A stretch of DNA of 64,000 bases from Micromonospora okii (lineage in GTDB: Bacteria; Actinomycetota; Actinomycetes; Mycobacteriales; Micromonosporaceae), in NCBI RefSeq assembly GCF_020884795.1, contig NZ_BBZF01000020.1, positions 40,812 to 104,811 of the forward strand, in the 5' to 3' direction. The notes beneath the pieces were generated by a model that saw only the letters and a program-made list of their open reading frames with translations, made no database searches and had not been told where the DNA came from. The position numbers and the translations under genes are program-made. Positions 28,641 through 37,293 of this stretch are shown piece after piece (position 1 is the stretch's first letter; the number at the start of each line of letters is the position of its first letter).

Positions 28641-30149
28641 GTGGCCTTGACCTTCGCGCCCGCCTCCACCCTGTCCCCGTTCCGCCGCTGGGCGGCGCTC
28701 GGCGTGCTCGCCGCCGCCGTCCTGCTGCTCGCGATCGACGGCACGGTGCTCGCCCTGGCGGTGCCGTCGCTGACCGCGAGCCTGTCGCCGACCGCCGAGC
28801 AGATCATCTGGATCGGCGACATCTACTCCCTCGCCCTCGCCGGCCTGCTCGCCCTGATGGGCAACCTCGCCGACCGGATCGGCCGCAAACTCGTCCTGCT
28901 CACCGGCTCGACCCTGTTCGGGCTCGCCTCGCTGGGCGCGGCGTTCGCCACCAGCGCCGAGTCACTGATCTCGGCCCGGCTCCTGCTCGGCGTCGCCGGC
29001 GCGACGCTGATGCCGTCGACGCTCTCGCTGATCCGCAACATCTTCCCCGACGACGCGGAGCGCACCCGGGCGGTCGCCATCTGGTCGGCCGCCTTCGCCG
29101 GCGGGTCCGCCATCGGGCCCATGATCGGCGGTTTCCTGCTCGAACACTTCTGGTGGGGCTCGGTCTTCCTGATCAACCTGCCGGTCATCGCCGTCGTGGT
29201 GATCGCCGGCTTCCTGCTGCTACCCGAGTCCAAGGACCCGAACCCGGGCCGCTTCGACCTCCCCTCCGCGCTGCTGTCGATGCTCGCCGTCGTGCCGATC
29301 GTCTACGCCATCACCCACCTGGCCTCCGCCGGCATCAGCCCGCTCATCGTGGCGTGCGTGGCGCTCGGCCTGGCCGCCGGCATGATCTTCGTACGTCGGC
29401 AGCGCCGCCTGCCCAACCCCATGCTCGACGTCGACCTGTTCCGCAATCCCGCCTTCACCGGCGCGGTCGCCGCCGACGTCGTGTCGATCTTCGGGCTGAT
29501 CGGCCTGCTCTTCTTCTTCTCCCAGTACCTCCAGTTCGTGCGCGGCTTCAGCCCGCTGCAGGCCGGCGTCGCCGAACTCCCCGCCACCGTCGCGTCGGTC
29601 GTCGTGATCGGCCTGGTCGGCGTCGCCGTCGCCCGGCTCGGCCGGGGCCGCGCGATCGCCCTCTCCCTCGTGGTCGCCGCCGTCGGGCTCGCCCTCGTCG
29701 CGCCGGCCGCCGGCCAGGCGTCGTACGTGTGGCTCGCGCTCTGCCTCGCCCCGGTGGGCCTCGGCGTCGGCCTGGCGATGACCCTGGCCGCCGACGCGAT
29801 CCTCTCCGCCGCGCCACCCCACAAGGCGGGCTCCGTGTCGGCGGTGACCGAGACCGCCAACGAACTCGGCGTCGTGCTCGGCATCGCCGTGCTCGGCTCG
29901 CTGATCACGACCGGGTACCGCACAGAACTCAGCCTGCCCGGGGAACTCCCCGAGGCGGTGCGGGCCCGCGCGGAGGACTCCCTGGGTTCGGCCCTGACCG
30001 TGCTCGCCCCGGACAGCGCCGCCGCCCAGGCCGCCCGGGACGCCTTCCTCGCCGCCATGCAGACCACCTCCCTGGTCGCCGCCGCTGTCATCCTGGTCGC
30101 CGCCGGCCTCGCGTGGTGGCTGATCCCCTCACCGCGCCGCCCCCGCTAG
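28641..30149 (+). CDS. MFS drug exporter, DHA2 (14-TM) family
   Basis: A 502-aa integral membrane protein starting at GTG 28641; the leader is very short after the operator-like site, and only a GGGG run precedes the start. It has about 14 hydrophobic segments. The DHA2 motifs are present: DGTVLALAVPSL in TM1 (motif D1), the loop GNLADRIGRKLVLLTGSTLF (motif A) and RLLLGVAGATLMPSTLSLI (motif B-like). It should export lipophilic compounds by proton antiport. It is convergent with the NRPS operon, whose last gene ends 155 bases away, so export of the NRPS product is possible but not demonstrated. Confidence 0.92.
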   Translation: MALTFAPASTLSPFRRWAALGVLAAAVLLLAIDGTVLALAVPSLTASLSPTAEQIIWIGDIYSLALAGLLALMGNLADRIGRKLVLLTGSTLFGLASLGAAFATSAESLISARLLLGVAGATLMPSTLSLIRNIFPDDAERTRAVAIWSAAFAGGSAIGPMIGGFLLEHFWWGSVFLINLPVIAVVVIAGFLLLPESKDPNPGRFDLPSALLSMLAVVPIVYAITHLASAGISPLIVACVALGLAAGMIFVRRQRRLPNPMLDVDLFRNPAFTGAVAADVVSIFGLIGLLFFFSQYLQFVRGFSPLQAGVAELPATVASVVVIGLVGVAVARLGRGRAIALSLVVAAVGLALVAPAAGQASYVWLALCLAPVGLGVGLAMTLAADAILSAAPPHKAGSVSAVTETANELGVVLGIAVLGSLITTGYRTELSLPGELPEAVRARAEDSLGSALTVLAPDSAAAQAARDAFLAAMQTTSLVAAAVILVAAGLAWWLIPSPRRPR

Positions 30150-30162
30150 CCTGCCCCCGCCG

Positions 30163-30232
30163 CTGTGGAGCTGAGTCGGCTACGACATCACGCCCGCTTC
30201 CGTACGAGTCGCTGACGACATCAGCTCCACAG
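30163..30232. repeat. Nested inverted and direct repeats between MFS and NRPS genes
   Basis: CTGTGGAGCTGA (30163-30174) and TCAGCTCCACAG (30221-30232) are a perfect 12-bp inverted repeat. Between them lie two near-identical direct copies of GAGTCGGCTACGACATCA (about 30173-30190 and 30207-30222), and GTCAGCTCCAC recurs near 30260. It may serve as terminator for both convergent genes or be a small mobile palindrome. Confidence 0.65.
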
Positions 30233-30303
30233 GACCCAGAACAACCACCACCGGCGCACCGTCAGCTCCACGCCAGGTGCGACGACTCCGGCCGGACACG
30301 GGG

Positions 30304-33300
30304 CTACGCCTCAGCGCCCCGCCCCGCCGTGTCCGGGAGCCAGCCCGCCCGGACGAAGTACCCGACGTACGTGTCGAACAGCGCCTCGTCCACCTCCGGG
30401 CGGGACACCCCGGAGCCGGCCAGGGCCGCGTCGGTGGCGCTCGGGTCGAAGACCAGGCCGCCCTCCGAGCCGGCCCCGGTCAGCTCGGCCGCGAGGGTGC
30501 CGAGCAGCGGGAACGCCGCGTTGGCCGGGTCCGCGCCGATGCGGTCCAGCCACTCCCCCGGCGCGACCTCGGGCAGCGCGTACCCCCGGTCGCGCAGCCA
30601 GCCCAGCGCCGTGTCCAGCCGCAGCAGCCGCCCGGCGGCCAGGTGGAACGTGCGCCCGGCCGCCGCCGGCCGGCGGGACAGGGTGACGATCGCGTCGGCG
30701 ACGTAGTCGACGGGCACCAGGTCGAACGCGGCGTCCACCCCGGCGGGCGCGGCCTGGGCCTGCACGCAGCCCTTGAGCAGCAGCCACAGGTAGTCGCCGC
30801 GCTGGCAGGCCCCGGTGCGGCTGTGCCCGGCGATGCGGGTGGGCCGGTAGATCGTGGCGGACAGCGAGCGGGCGCGGGCGGCCTCGATCAGCCCCTCGGC
30901 CACCCACTTGCTGCGCGTGTAGCCGTGTTCGAGGCTCCCCGCCGGGCCGGTGGGGTGCTCGGGGCCGACCGGGTGGTCGGCGCGCCCCGCGTAGACGCCG
31001 ACGGTGGAGACGTGGTGCACCGGCACGCTGCGGTGCCGGGCCGCCAGCCGCAGGATCTCGGCGGTGCCGCCCACGGTGGCGGGCCTGAGCTGCGCGTACG
31101 GGGCGAAGAGGTGCACGGCCGCGCCCACGTGGTACACGGCGTCGACCCGGCGGGCCAGCTCGTCGAAGGCATCCTCGGTGAGCCCGAGGCGGGGTTGCGC
31201 CAGGTCACCGTGGACGGTGACGACCCGCCGTTCGGCGCGCTCGTCCCAGAGGCCGTACCCCTCCAGGGTCCGGCGCAGCCGCGCCGCCGCCTGCCCGGCG
31301 TCCGCGCCGCGCACCAGGCAGTGCACGACGGCCCGGGTGCGGTCCAGCAGGGCGCGCACGGTGAACGCCCCGAGGAACCCGGTGGCCCCGGTGAGCAGCA
31401 CGTGCGCGGGGTCCACGGCCACCCGGACGGTCTCCCCGGCGGGCCGAATGTCGGCCGGCAACGCGACCTCGGCGGCGAGGTCGAGACCCGAGTCCACGCT
31501 CCGGTCGACGGCCGGGTGGCGGCCCGGCTCCACGCTCAGGTCGGCGGCGGGGTCGAGACCCGGCTCCCCGCTCCGGTCGGCGGCGGGCCGCCGTTCGCGG
31601 TCGACCAGGGCGGCGAGGCCGGCGACGGTCGGCGACGCGGCCAGCGCCCCCAGGGGGACCTGTACCCCCGACTCCTCGCGCAGCCGCAGCATGAGGCGGG
31701 TGGCCAGCAGGGAGTGCCCGCCGAGGGCGAAGAAGTCGTCGTGCACGCCGACCCGGGCCACGCCCAGCACGTCCCGCCAGATCGCGGCGATGCGGGTCTC
31801 GGTGGCGGTGCGCGGCGGCGCGTACGAGTCGACCGGCGCAGGCGCGTGCGGCGGCGGCAGCGCGGCCACGTCCAGCTTCCCGCTCGACGTGCGGGGGAAC
31901 TCCCGCACAGGCACGCAGACCGACGGCACCAGGTACTCGGGCAGCCGCCCGGTCACCGTACGGCGCAGGTCTTCGGGTCTCAGGGTGACCCCGGCGGCCG
32001 GGCGGTAGTACGCGACCAGGCGCTTGCCGGCAGCCCCGAAGTCGTGGGCGACGACGGCGGCGTGCGCCACCCCGGGCACCGCCTCGACGGCGGCGGCGAC
32101 CTCCTCGACCTCCACCCGGTGCCCCCGGATCTTGACCTGGTTGTCGAGGCGGCCGAGGCACTGGATGCGCCCGTCGGGCAGGTGCCGGGCCAGGTCGCCG
32201 GTGCGGTAGAGCAGCTCGCCCGGCTGGAACGGGTCGGCGACGAACCGCTGCGCGGTCAGCTCGGGCCGCCCCAGGTAGCCGGCGGCGAGCACCGGCCCGC
32301 CGACGCACAGCTCCCCCACCGCGCCGATCGGGGTGAGCCGCTGCCGGTCGTCCAGCAGCAGGACCCGCGCGCCGGGCACGGGTCGGCCGATGGGCGGCAG
32401 GTCGGGCCAGGCGTCGGGGTCGGCGTCGAGGCGTTCGGCGGTGACGACGTGCGTCTCGGAGGGGCCGTACTGGTTCTCCAGGGTTGCGCCGGGGGCCCAG
32501 CGCCGGAAGAACTCCCGCAGGGCGGGCGTGGCGTGGAGCTGCTCGCCGGCCGTGACGACCTCCCGCAGCGTGGCCGCCGGGCGGCGGGTGGCGCAGGCGT
32601 ACTCGGCGAGCTGCTGGAGGGCCACGAACGGCAGGAACAGCCGCTCGACGCGCGCGGAGTCGAGTAGGTCGAGCAGGCGGGCCGGGTCGCGCCGGGTCTC
32701 GTCGTCCACTAGGACGAGGGTGCCGCCGGTGGCCCAGGTGGCGAAGAGCTCCTGAAAGGCCACGTCGAAGCTGAGCGCGGCGAACTGGAGCGTGCGGGTG
32801 CCGGGCCCGGCGGCGGAGCGGGCGCGCTGCCAGGCGAGGAGGTTCGCCAGGGACCGGTGCGGCACGGCGACGCCCTTGGGGCGGCCGGTGGAGCCGGACG
32901 TGAAGATCAGGTACGCGAGGTCGGCCGGGCCGACCGCGGGCAGCTCCACCGGGGGCGCGGCCGGCAGGTCTTCCGGGTGGAGCGTGTCGACGGTCCCGGG
33001 GAGCAGCCCGGCCAGTTCCCGCCCGACGAGGGCGACCGGGATGCCCGCGTCGGCCGCCATGTGGGCGATCCGCTCGCGCGGGTACGCGGGGTCGAGGGGC
33101 AGGCACGCGCCGCCGGCCCGCAGCACCCCGAGCACCGCGACGGCCAGTTCGGGCGAGCGCCGCAGGCAGACGCCCACGGGCCGCCCGGCCGCGCCCCGCG
33201 CAACCAGGTGCGCCGCCACCGCGTCGGCCGCCCGGTCCAGCTCCGCGTAGGACAGGACCCGGTCGCCGTGCACGACCGCCGGGGCGTCCGGCGTACGGCG

Positions 33301-34716
33301 GGCCTGCGCGGCGACGGCCTCGTGCGCGAGCGGCGGGGCGGCCGGGGCGGCGGGTCCGGGCGCCCAGGTTTCGAGGAGCAGCCGGCGTTCGGCGGCCGGC
33401 AGGGGTTCCAGGTCGCGCAGGGGCGCGTCGGGTCGGGCGACGGCCTCGGCGAGCAGGGTCCGCAACCGCTCCGCGAGGCGCTCGGCGGTGCTGCGGTCGA
33501 ACAGGTCGGTGGCGAACTCCAGGAACCCGTGGAAGCCGCCCCGCTCGGGCACCAGGTGCAGGAAGACGTCGTACTTGGCGGTGCCCGAGTGGACGTAGAG
33601 GCGCTCGGCGGTCACGCCGGGCAGGCTCAGGGACGGCGGCGGGGCGTCGTCCACCCCGATCACCACCTGGAACAGCGGGAACCGGCCCGGCGAGCGCGCC
33701 ACGTCCAGCTCGCGCAGCAGGTGCGAGTACGGCACGTCCCGGTGCCGGACGGCCCCCCACACCTGCTCCTTCGTCCGGGCGACCAACTCGGCGAACGTGA
33801 TGTCGGCGGGCACCCGCTGGCGCAGCGGCATGACGTCGGTCAGGCAGGCGATCATCGGTTCGAGGGCCTCGTCGTCCCGGCGGGACACGGGCGTACCGAT
33901 CACCACGTCGTCGGCCCCGGCCAGCCGGGCGATCAGCGCGGTCAGCGCGGCGGTCAGCACCGCGAACGGCGTGGTCCTGCCCCGGCGGGCCAGCGCCCGG
34001 ATGCCGGTGCCGATCCCGGAGTCCAGGGTGAACTCGACGCGGTCGCCGCCCGCGCCGAGGACCGCCGGCCGGGGCCGGTCGGTGGGGAACGACGACTCCG
34101 GCGGGGCCCCGTGCAGGGCCTCCCGCCAGTGCTTGAGCGACTCGGTGCCGTCGGCGGCGTCGGCCCGGCGGCGCTGGAGCGCGTACGGGCCGAACTGGAG
34201 GGGCAACTCGGGCAGCCCGGCGTCCGTGCCATCGAGGGCGGCCCGGTAGAGCGCGCCGAACTCGGCGTCGAGCAGGCTGAAGCACCAGCCGTCGATCACC
34301 GCGTGGTGGATCGCCACCACCAGGGCCGCGTCGTCGTCGGCCAGCCGCAGCAGCGTGGCCCGCAGCAGGGGCGGGGCGTCCAGGGGCACCGGGCAGGTTG
34401 CCGCCGCGACCAGGGCGGCGGGCAGTTCGTCCGGGCCGACCCGGCGCACGTCCAGCTCCACCGGGGCGGGCGGCAGCACCGTCTGCCACGCCTGCCCGTC
34501 GACCAGGGACAGGCGGCTGCGCAGCGCCTCGTGCCGGGCCACGATCCCGTCGAGCGCCCGCCGGGCGGCGTCCGCGTCGACCGGCGCGCCCCGCAGCCGG
34601 TACGCCCACGACTCCACGTACCGGGAGGGCCCGTCCTGGAACTGGTCGTTGAGCCAGATCGACTCCTGCTCGTCCGACATCGGGTAGCCGGGGGCGGAGG
34701 AGGGGGCGGGCGTCAT
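30304..34716 (-). CDS. NRPS: condensation-adenylation-thiolation-thioester reductase
   Basis: A 1470-aa single-module synthetase; ATG 34716 follows GGAGAG, while GTG 34749 overlapping the upstream stop lacks a ribosome site. Domains: C (about 10-420; HHAVIDGW, His137-Asp142), A (about 440-940; YLIFTSGSTGRPKG from Tyr602, YGPSETH, GELCVGG, YRTGDLARHLPDGRI, GKLD), T (FFALGGHSLL, Ser1002), and a C-terminal NAD(P)H thioester reductase (TGATGFLG at about 1107, VYHVGAAVHL, Tyr1266-x3-Lys1270 in YTRSKW). By eye, the adenylation pocket reads D-V-Q-F-V-A-Q-V-V-K, close to proline-type codes. The reductase should release a peptidyl aldehyde or alcohol. It receives its donor from the free PCP and A domain encoded just upstream. 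Confidence 0.93.
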   Translation of the reverse strand: MTPAPSSAPGYPMSDEQESIWLNDQFQDGPSRYVESWAYRLRGAPVDADAARRALDGIVARHEALRSRLSLVDGQAWQTVLPPAPVELDVRRVGPDELPAALVAAATCPVPLDAPPLLRATLLRLADDDAALVVAIHHAVIDGWCFSLLDAEFGALYRAALDGTDAGLPELPLQFGPYALQRRRADAADGTESLKHWREALHGAPPESSFPTDRPRPAVLGAGGDRVEFTLDSGIGTGIRALARRGRTTPFAVLTAALTALIARLAGADDVVIGTPVSRRDDEALEPMIACLTDVMPLRQRVPADITFAELVARTKEQVWGAVRHRDVPYSHLLRELDVARSPGRFPLFQVVIGVDDAPPPSLSLPGVTAERLYVHSGTAKYDVFLHLVPERGGFHGFLEFATDLFDRSTAERLAERLRTLLAEAVARPDAPLRDLEPLPAAERRLLLETWAPGPAAPAAPPLAHEAVAAQARRTPDAPAVVHGDRVLSYAELDRAADAVAAHLVARGAAGRPVGVCLRRSPELAVAVLGVLRAGGACLPLDPAYPRERIAHMAADAGIPVALVGRELAGLLPGTVDTLHPEDLPAAPPVELPAVGPADLAYLIFTSGSTGRPKGVAVPHRSLANLLAWQRARSAAGPGTRTLQFAALSFDVAFQELFATWATGGTLVLVDDETRRDPARLLDLLDSARVERLFLPFVALQQLAEYACATRRPAATLREVVTAGEQLHATPALREFFRRWAPGATLENQYGPSETHVVTAERLDADPDAWPDLPPIGRPVPGARVLLLDDRQRLTPIGAVGELCVGGPVLAAGYLGRPELTAQRFVADPFQPGELLYRTGDLARHLPDGRIQCLGRLDNQVKIRGHRVEVEEVAAAVEAVPGVAHAAVVAHDFGAAGKRLVAYYRPAAGVTLRPEDLRRTVTGRLPEYLVPSVCVPVREFPRTSSGKLDVAALPPPHAPAPVDSYAPPRTATETRIAAIWRDVLGVARVGVHDDFFALGGHSLLATRLMLRLREESGVQVPLGALAASPTVAGLAALVDRERRPAADRSGEPGLDPAADLSVEPGRHPAVDRSVDSGLDLAAEVALPADIRPAGETVRVAVDPAHVLLTGATGFLGAFTVRALLDRTRAVVHCLVRGADAGQAAARLRRTLEGYGLWDERAERRVVTVHGDLAQPRLGLTEDAFDELARRVDAVYHVGAAVHLFAPYAQLRPATVGGTAEILRLAARHRSVPVHHVSTVGVYAGRADHPVGPEHPTGPAGSLEHGYTRSKWVAEGLIEAARARSLSATIYRPTRIAGHSRTGACQRGDYLWLLLKGCVQAQAAPAGVDAAFDLVPVDYVADAIVTLSRRPAAAGRTFHLAAGRLLRLDTALGWLRDRGYALPEVAPGEWLDRIGADPANAAFPLLGTLAAELTGAGSEGGLVFDPSATDAALAGSGVSRPEVDEALFDTYVGYFVRAGWLPDTAGRGAEA

Positions 34717-34745
34717 GAGGGGCGCTCTCCGGTTCGGACGAGGCT

Positions 34746-36278
34746 TCACAGGAAGGCGAGCAGGGCGTTGCGGTCGAGCTTGCCGGTGGCCGTGGTCGGC
34801 AGGGCGTCGCGGCGGCGCACGTGGTTCGGCACCAGGTAACGGGGCAACGTGGCCGCCAGGGCGCGACGCAGCGCGACGGGGGCCGGCGCGGCGGGCTCGT
34901 CAGCCGTGTAGAACAGGGCCAGCCGGTCGTACCCCTTGCCGCTCGCGGCCGGGACGGCGACGACGGCGGCCTCCCGCACGCCCGGCACCCGGCGGGCGGC
35001 GGCCTCGACCTCGCCCGGCTCGATCCGGTGGCCGGCGATCTTCACCTGGAGGTCGGCGCGGCCCCGGAAGTGCAGCACCCCGTCGGCGTCGAGGAGGCCC
35101 AGGTCCCCCGTCCGGTACACGCGCACGGGCTCCCCGCCGTCGAGCGGCAGCCGGGTGAACGCGGCCGACGTGGCGGCGTCATCGCCGACGTACCCGAGGG
35201 CCAGGCCCTCGCCGGCCAGGCAGACCTCCCCCACCGCCCCCGGGCCGAGCGCCCGGTCCCCGGCCAGGATGTGCACGCCGGTCCCGGGCACCGGCACGCC
35301 GAGCGGGACGCCGCCCGGGGCGTCGCAGTCCGCCGCCGTGACCCGGTGGGTGGTGGCGAAGACGCAGCTCTCCGCCGGCCCGTACCCGTTGGTCAGAATG
35401 GTGTCCGGGTAGCGGGCCAGGAAGCGGGCGACGTGGGTCGGCGAGAGCCGCTCGCCGCCGGTCAGGATCTGGCGCAGGCCGGCGAGGCAGGGGCGGGCCG
35501 GGTCGTCCTCGTCGACGAGAAAGTTGAACAGCGAGGCGGTCAGCCACGCGGTGTCCACCCCCGCCGAGGCGACCAGCTCGGCAAGATCGTCGGGGAGCAG
35601 GTAGTCGGCGTCCGCGATGGCGCAGGTGCCGCCGCTGGTGAGCGGCCCCCACACCTCCAGGCTGAACGCGTCCCAGGAGACCGGCGCGGCCTGGAGCATC
35701 ACCCGGCCGGGCCCGAGGTCCGCGAATCCGCCCCCGGCGGGAAAGAGCCGGGTGGTCGCGCGGTGCGGCGAGAGCACCCCCTTGGGTACGCCGGTACTGC
35801 CCGACGTGAAGAAGACGGTGGCGGCGTCGCCGCCGTCGACGTACACCTCGGGTGAGGCTTCGGGGTGGCGGGCCGCCGCCTGAGCCAGCGGCTCGTCCGG
35901 CACGATCCACTGGGGTACGTCGGCGCGCGCCCCCGCGTCAGCGACCACGATGGACGCTTTGAGCAGCTTCGTGACCTGGCTAATTCGCTCCTGCGGCCAG
36001 CGGCGGTCGATGGCCGCGTACGCCGCGCCGCACTTGAGGATGCCCAGCAGGACGGCCACCAGGCGGGGCGAGCGGGACAGCCGCACCGGCACGACGGTCC
36101 CGGGGCGCACGCCCGCCGCCCAGAGGTCGGCGGCGTACGCGTCGGCGGCGGCGTCGAGGGTCGCGTAGTCGACGCGCTCGCCCCGGTGGACGAGTGCGAC
36201 GGCCGAGGGGCGCAGCCGCGCCTGGCGGGCGACCGCCTCGTGGATGAGCTGGGGCGCTGCGGCGTGGGGGTGGGGCAC
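34746..36278 (-). CDS. Stand-alone NRPS adenylation domain
   Basis: A 510-aa adenylation enzyme starting at GTG 36278 after GGAGCC. Core motifs: VFFTSGSTGVPKG (about 155), NGYGPAES, GEVCLAGEGLALGYVG, YRTGDLGLLDADGVLHFRGR and the catalytic Lys in TTATGKLDRNAL. The pocket read by eye is D-A-L-W-L-G-G-V-F-K, closest to codes for branched aliphatic amino acids such as valine; Asp235 is kept, so an alpha-amino acid rather than an aryl acid is expected. It has no T domain, so it should load the free PCP encoded 53 bases upstream (36331-36576). Its stop is followed at once by the C-A-T-reductase gene, making a split initiation module. Confidence 0.92.
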   Translation of the reverse strand: MPHPHAAAPQLIHEAVARQARLRPSAVALVHRGERVDYATLDAAADAYAADLWAAGVRPGTVVPVRLSRSPRLVAVLLGILKCGAAYAAIDRRWPQERISQVTKLLKASIVVADAGARADVPQWIVPDEPLAQAAARHPEASPEVYVDGGDAATVFFTSGSTGVPKGVLSPHRATTRLFPAGGGFADLGPGRVMLQAAPVSWDAFSLEVWGPLTSGGTCAIADADYLLPDDLAELVASAGVDTAWLTASLFNFLVDEDDPARPCLAGLRQILTGGERLSPTHVARFLARYPDTILTNGYGPAESCVFATTHRVTAADCDAPGGVPLGVPVPGTGVHILAGDRALGPGAVGEVCLAGEGLALGYVGDDAATSAAFTRLPLDGGEPVRVYRTGDLGLLDADGVLHFRGRADLQVKIAGHRIEPGEVEAAARRVPGVREAAVVAVPAASGKGYDRLALFYTADEPAAPAPVALRRALAATLPRYLVPNHVRRRDALPTTATGKLDRNALLAFL

Positions 36279-36330
36279 GGGGGTGGCTCCTGAACGTCCG
36301 GCAGGGTGGGGCGGGTCGGGTGGCCGGCGC

Positions 36331-36576
36331 TCAGGCTTCGGTCGCCGCGATCACGTCGGCGAGGGTGTCGCTGTCGAACAGCACCTCCGGGCCGACGCGC
36401 AGGCCCAGTTCCTTGCTGAGGCGGGCGCAGATCCGCATGGCCTGGAGGGACGTGCCGCCGAAGTCGTAGAAGCTGTCGGCGGGCGAGACGTGCGGAACGT
36501 TCAGCACGTCGGCGACGATCCGAAGGACGGCCTCGTCGGTGCCGGTCGACGCTGCGGGGAGGTGCTGCTCGGTCAA
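36331..36576 (-). CDS. Free peptidyl carrier protein (PCP)
   Basis: An 81-aa carrier protein. The 4'-phosphopantetheine Ser is Ser43 in DSFYDFGGTSLQAM, the standard thiolation motif. The start is taken as TTG 36576, preceded by AGGGATAGG; no ATG or GTG fits better, and the helical fold begins near residue 12 (DEAVLRIVADVL). It is the first gene of the NRPS operon and should be loaded by the stand-alone A domain downstream and then act as donor for the condensation domain of the C-A-T-reductase protein. No phosphopantetheinyl transferase or MbtH gene is in the window. The upstream ~200 bases hold the operon promoter and the terminator of the next operon. Confidence 0.88.
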   Translation of the reverse strand: MTEQHLPAASTGTDEAVLRIVADVLNVPHVSPADSFYDFGGTSLQAMRICARLSKELGLRVGPEVLFDSDTLADVIAATEA

Positions 36577-36698
36577 CGTCCTATCCCTACTCTCGCCTCG
36601 GCGGACGACACTGTGGAGTGTGCCTGAACCCGAGAACGACTCTACGAGGGCGTGCCGCCTCGCAGACGGTTGGGGAGGTGTCACGCACCGACGCGGCC

Positions 36699-36731
36699 CG
36701 GCCGGCCCGGACGTGTGGCCCGGGCCGGCCG
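36699..36731 (-). terminator. Terminator of the exported-protein operon
   Basis: 12-bp perfect stem (36699-36710 and 36720-36731) with 9-base loop, about 50 bases after the stop at 36781 on the minus strand and upstream of the NRPS operon start. Confidence 0.7.
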
Positions 36732-36780
36732 CCCCCGATGGCGAACCGTCTGACGACGTCCCACCCGCGGAGTCCGCAGC

Positions 36781-37293
36781 TCAGGTGCGGATGTTGGGTA
36801 GGTTGACCCCGCAGGTGCGTTCGATGAACTCCCCCGCGCGGCGTCCGCTCGCCTTCACCGCCGTGTCGTTCGGCACGGCCGCCTCCGCAGCGGACGCGTC
36901 GTCGTGCTCGTGCGCGGCCGTGCCGGGGTCGTGCTCGTGCTCGGCCGCGCCGGCGTCGTGACCGGCCGCCTCCGGGCTCGATCCGGTCGGGCCGTGGTCG
37001 TGCGGGGTGGTGGGCTCGGGTCCCCCCAGTGCACCGGCGAGCCGCTCCAGGTCCGGGGTGAGTTCCCGTGGTGCGGAGCGGATCAGGGCGGCCATCGCCT
37101 CGACCCGCTGCTCACCGGTGAGCTCGCCCTGGTTGACCAGAGCGAAGGTCTGCGCCTCGGCGCAGAACTCGCTGCGGCCCGACCAGTCCGAGGGCAGATC
37201 CGGCCGGGACAGCCACCACCCGCCCAGCGCGGCGGCGGCCACCGCGACCACCGCCGCACCGGAGAACAGCAGACGACGATCAGACGTTGTCAT
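36781..37293 (-). CDS. Membrane-anchored His-rich protein of unknown function
   Basis: A 170-aa protein starting at ATG 37293, 14 bases inside the end of the zincin gene, so it is translationally coupled. One N-terminal membrane segment (about 8-28) places the rest outside the cell. The N-terminal half contains FCAEAQTFALVNQGELTGEQ and ends with LTPDLERLAGAL. A central low-complexity stretch (about 92-135) is rich in His, Asp, Glu and Gly (HDHG, HEHD repeats) and may bind metal. The C-terminal part has one Cys (RTCGVNLPNI), which may pair with Cys44. No family is recognised. It is the last gene of the three-gene operon with a zincin and another exported protein. Confidence 0.65.
   Translation of the reverse strand: MTTSDRRLLFSGAAVVAVAAAALGGWWLSRPDLPSDWSGRSEFCAEAQTFALVNQGELTGEQRVEAMAALIRSAPRELTPDLERLAGALGGPEPTTPHDHGPTGSSPEAAGHDAGAAEHEHDPGTAAHEHDDASAAEAAVPNDTAVKASGRRAGEFIERTCGVNLPNIRT

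Noticed and set aside
30277..32667. 796-codon plus-strand frame opposite the NRPS reductase and T domains
   Set aside because: Shadow of the coding strand; Gly/Gln/Arg/His-rich with no motifs, while the minus strand has all NRPS core motifs.
30304..36576. Pyrrolobenzodiazepine-type assembly line
   Set aside because: The C-A-T-reductase with a proline-like pocket fits, but the loading A domain keeps Asp235 and a valine-like pocket rather than an aryl-acid pocket, its carrier is a separate protein, and no anthranilate or proline-tailoring genes are present.
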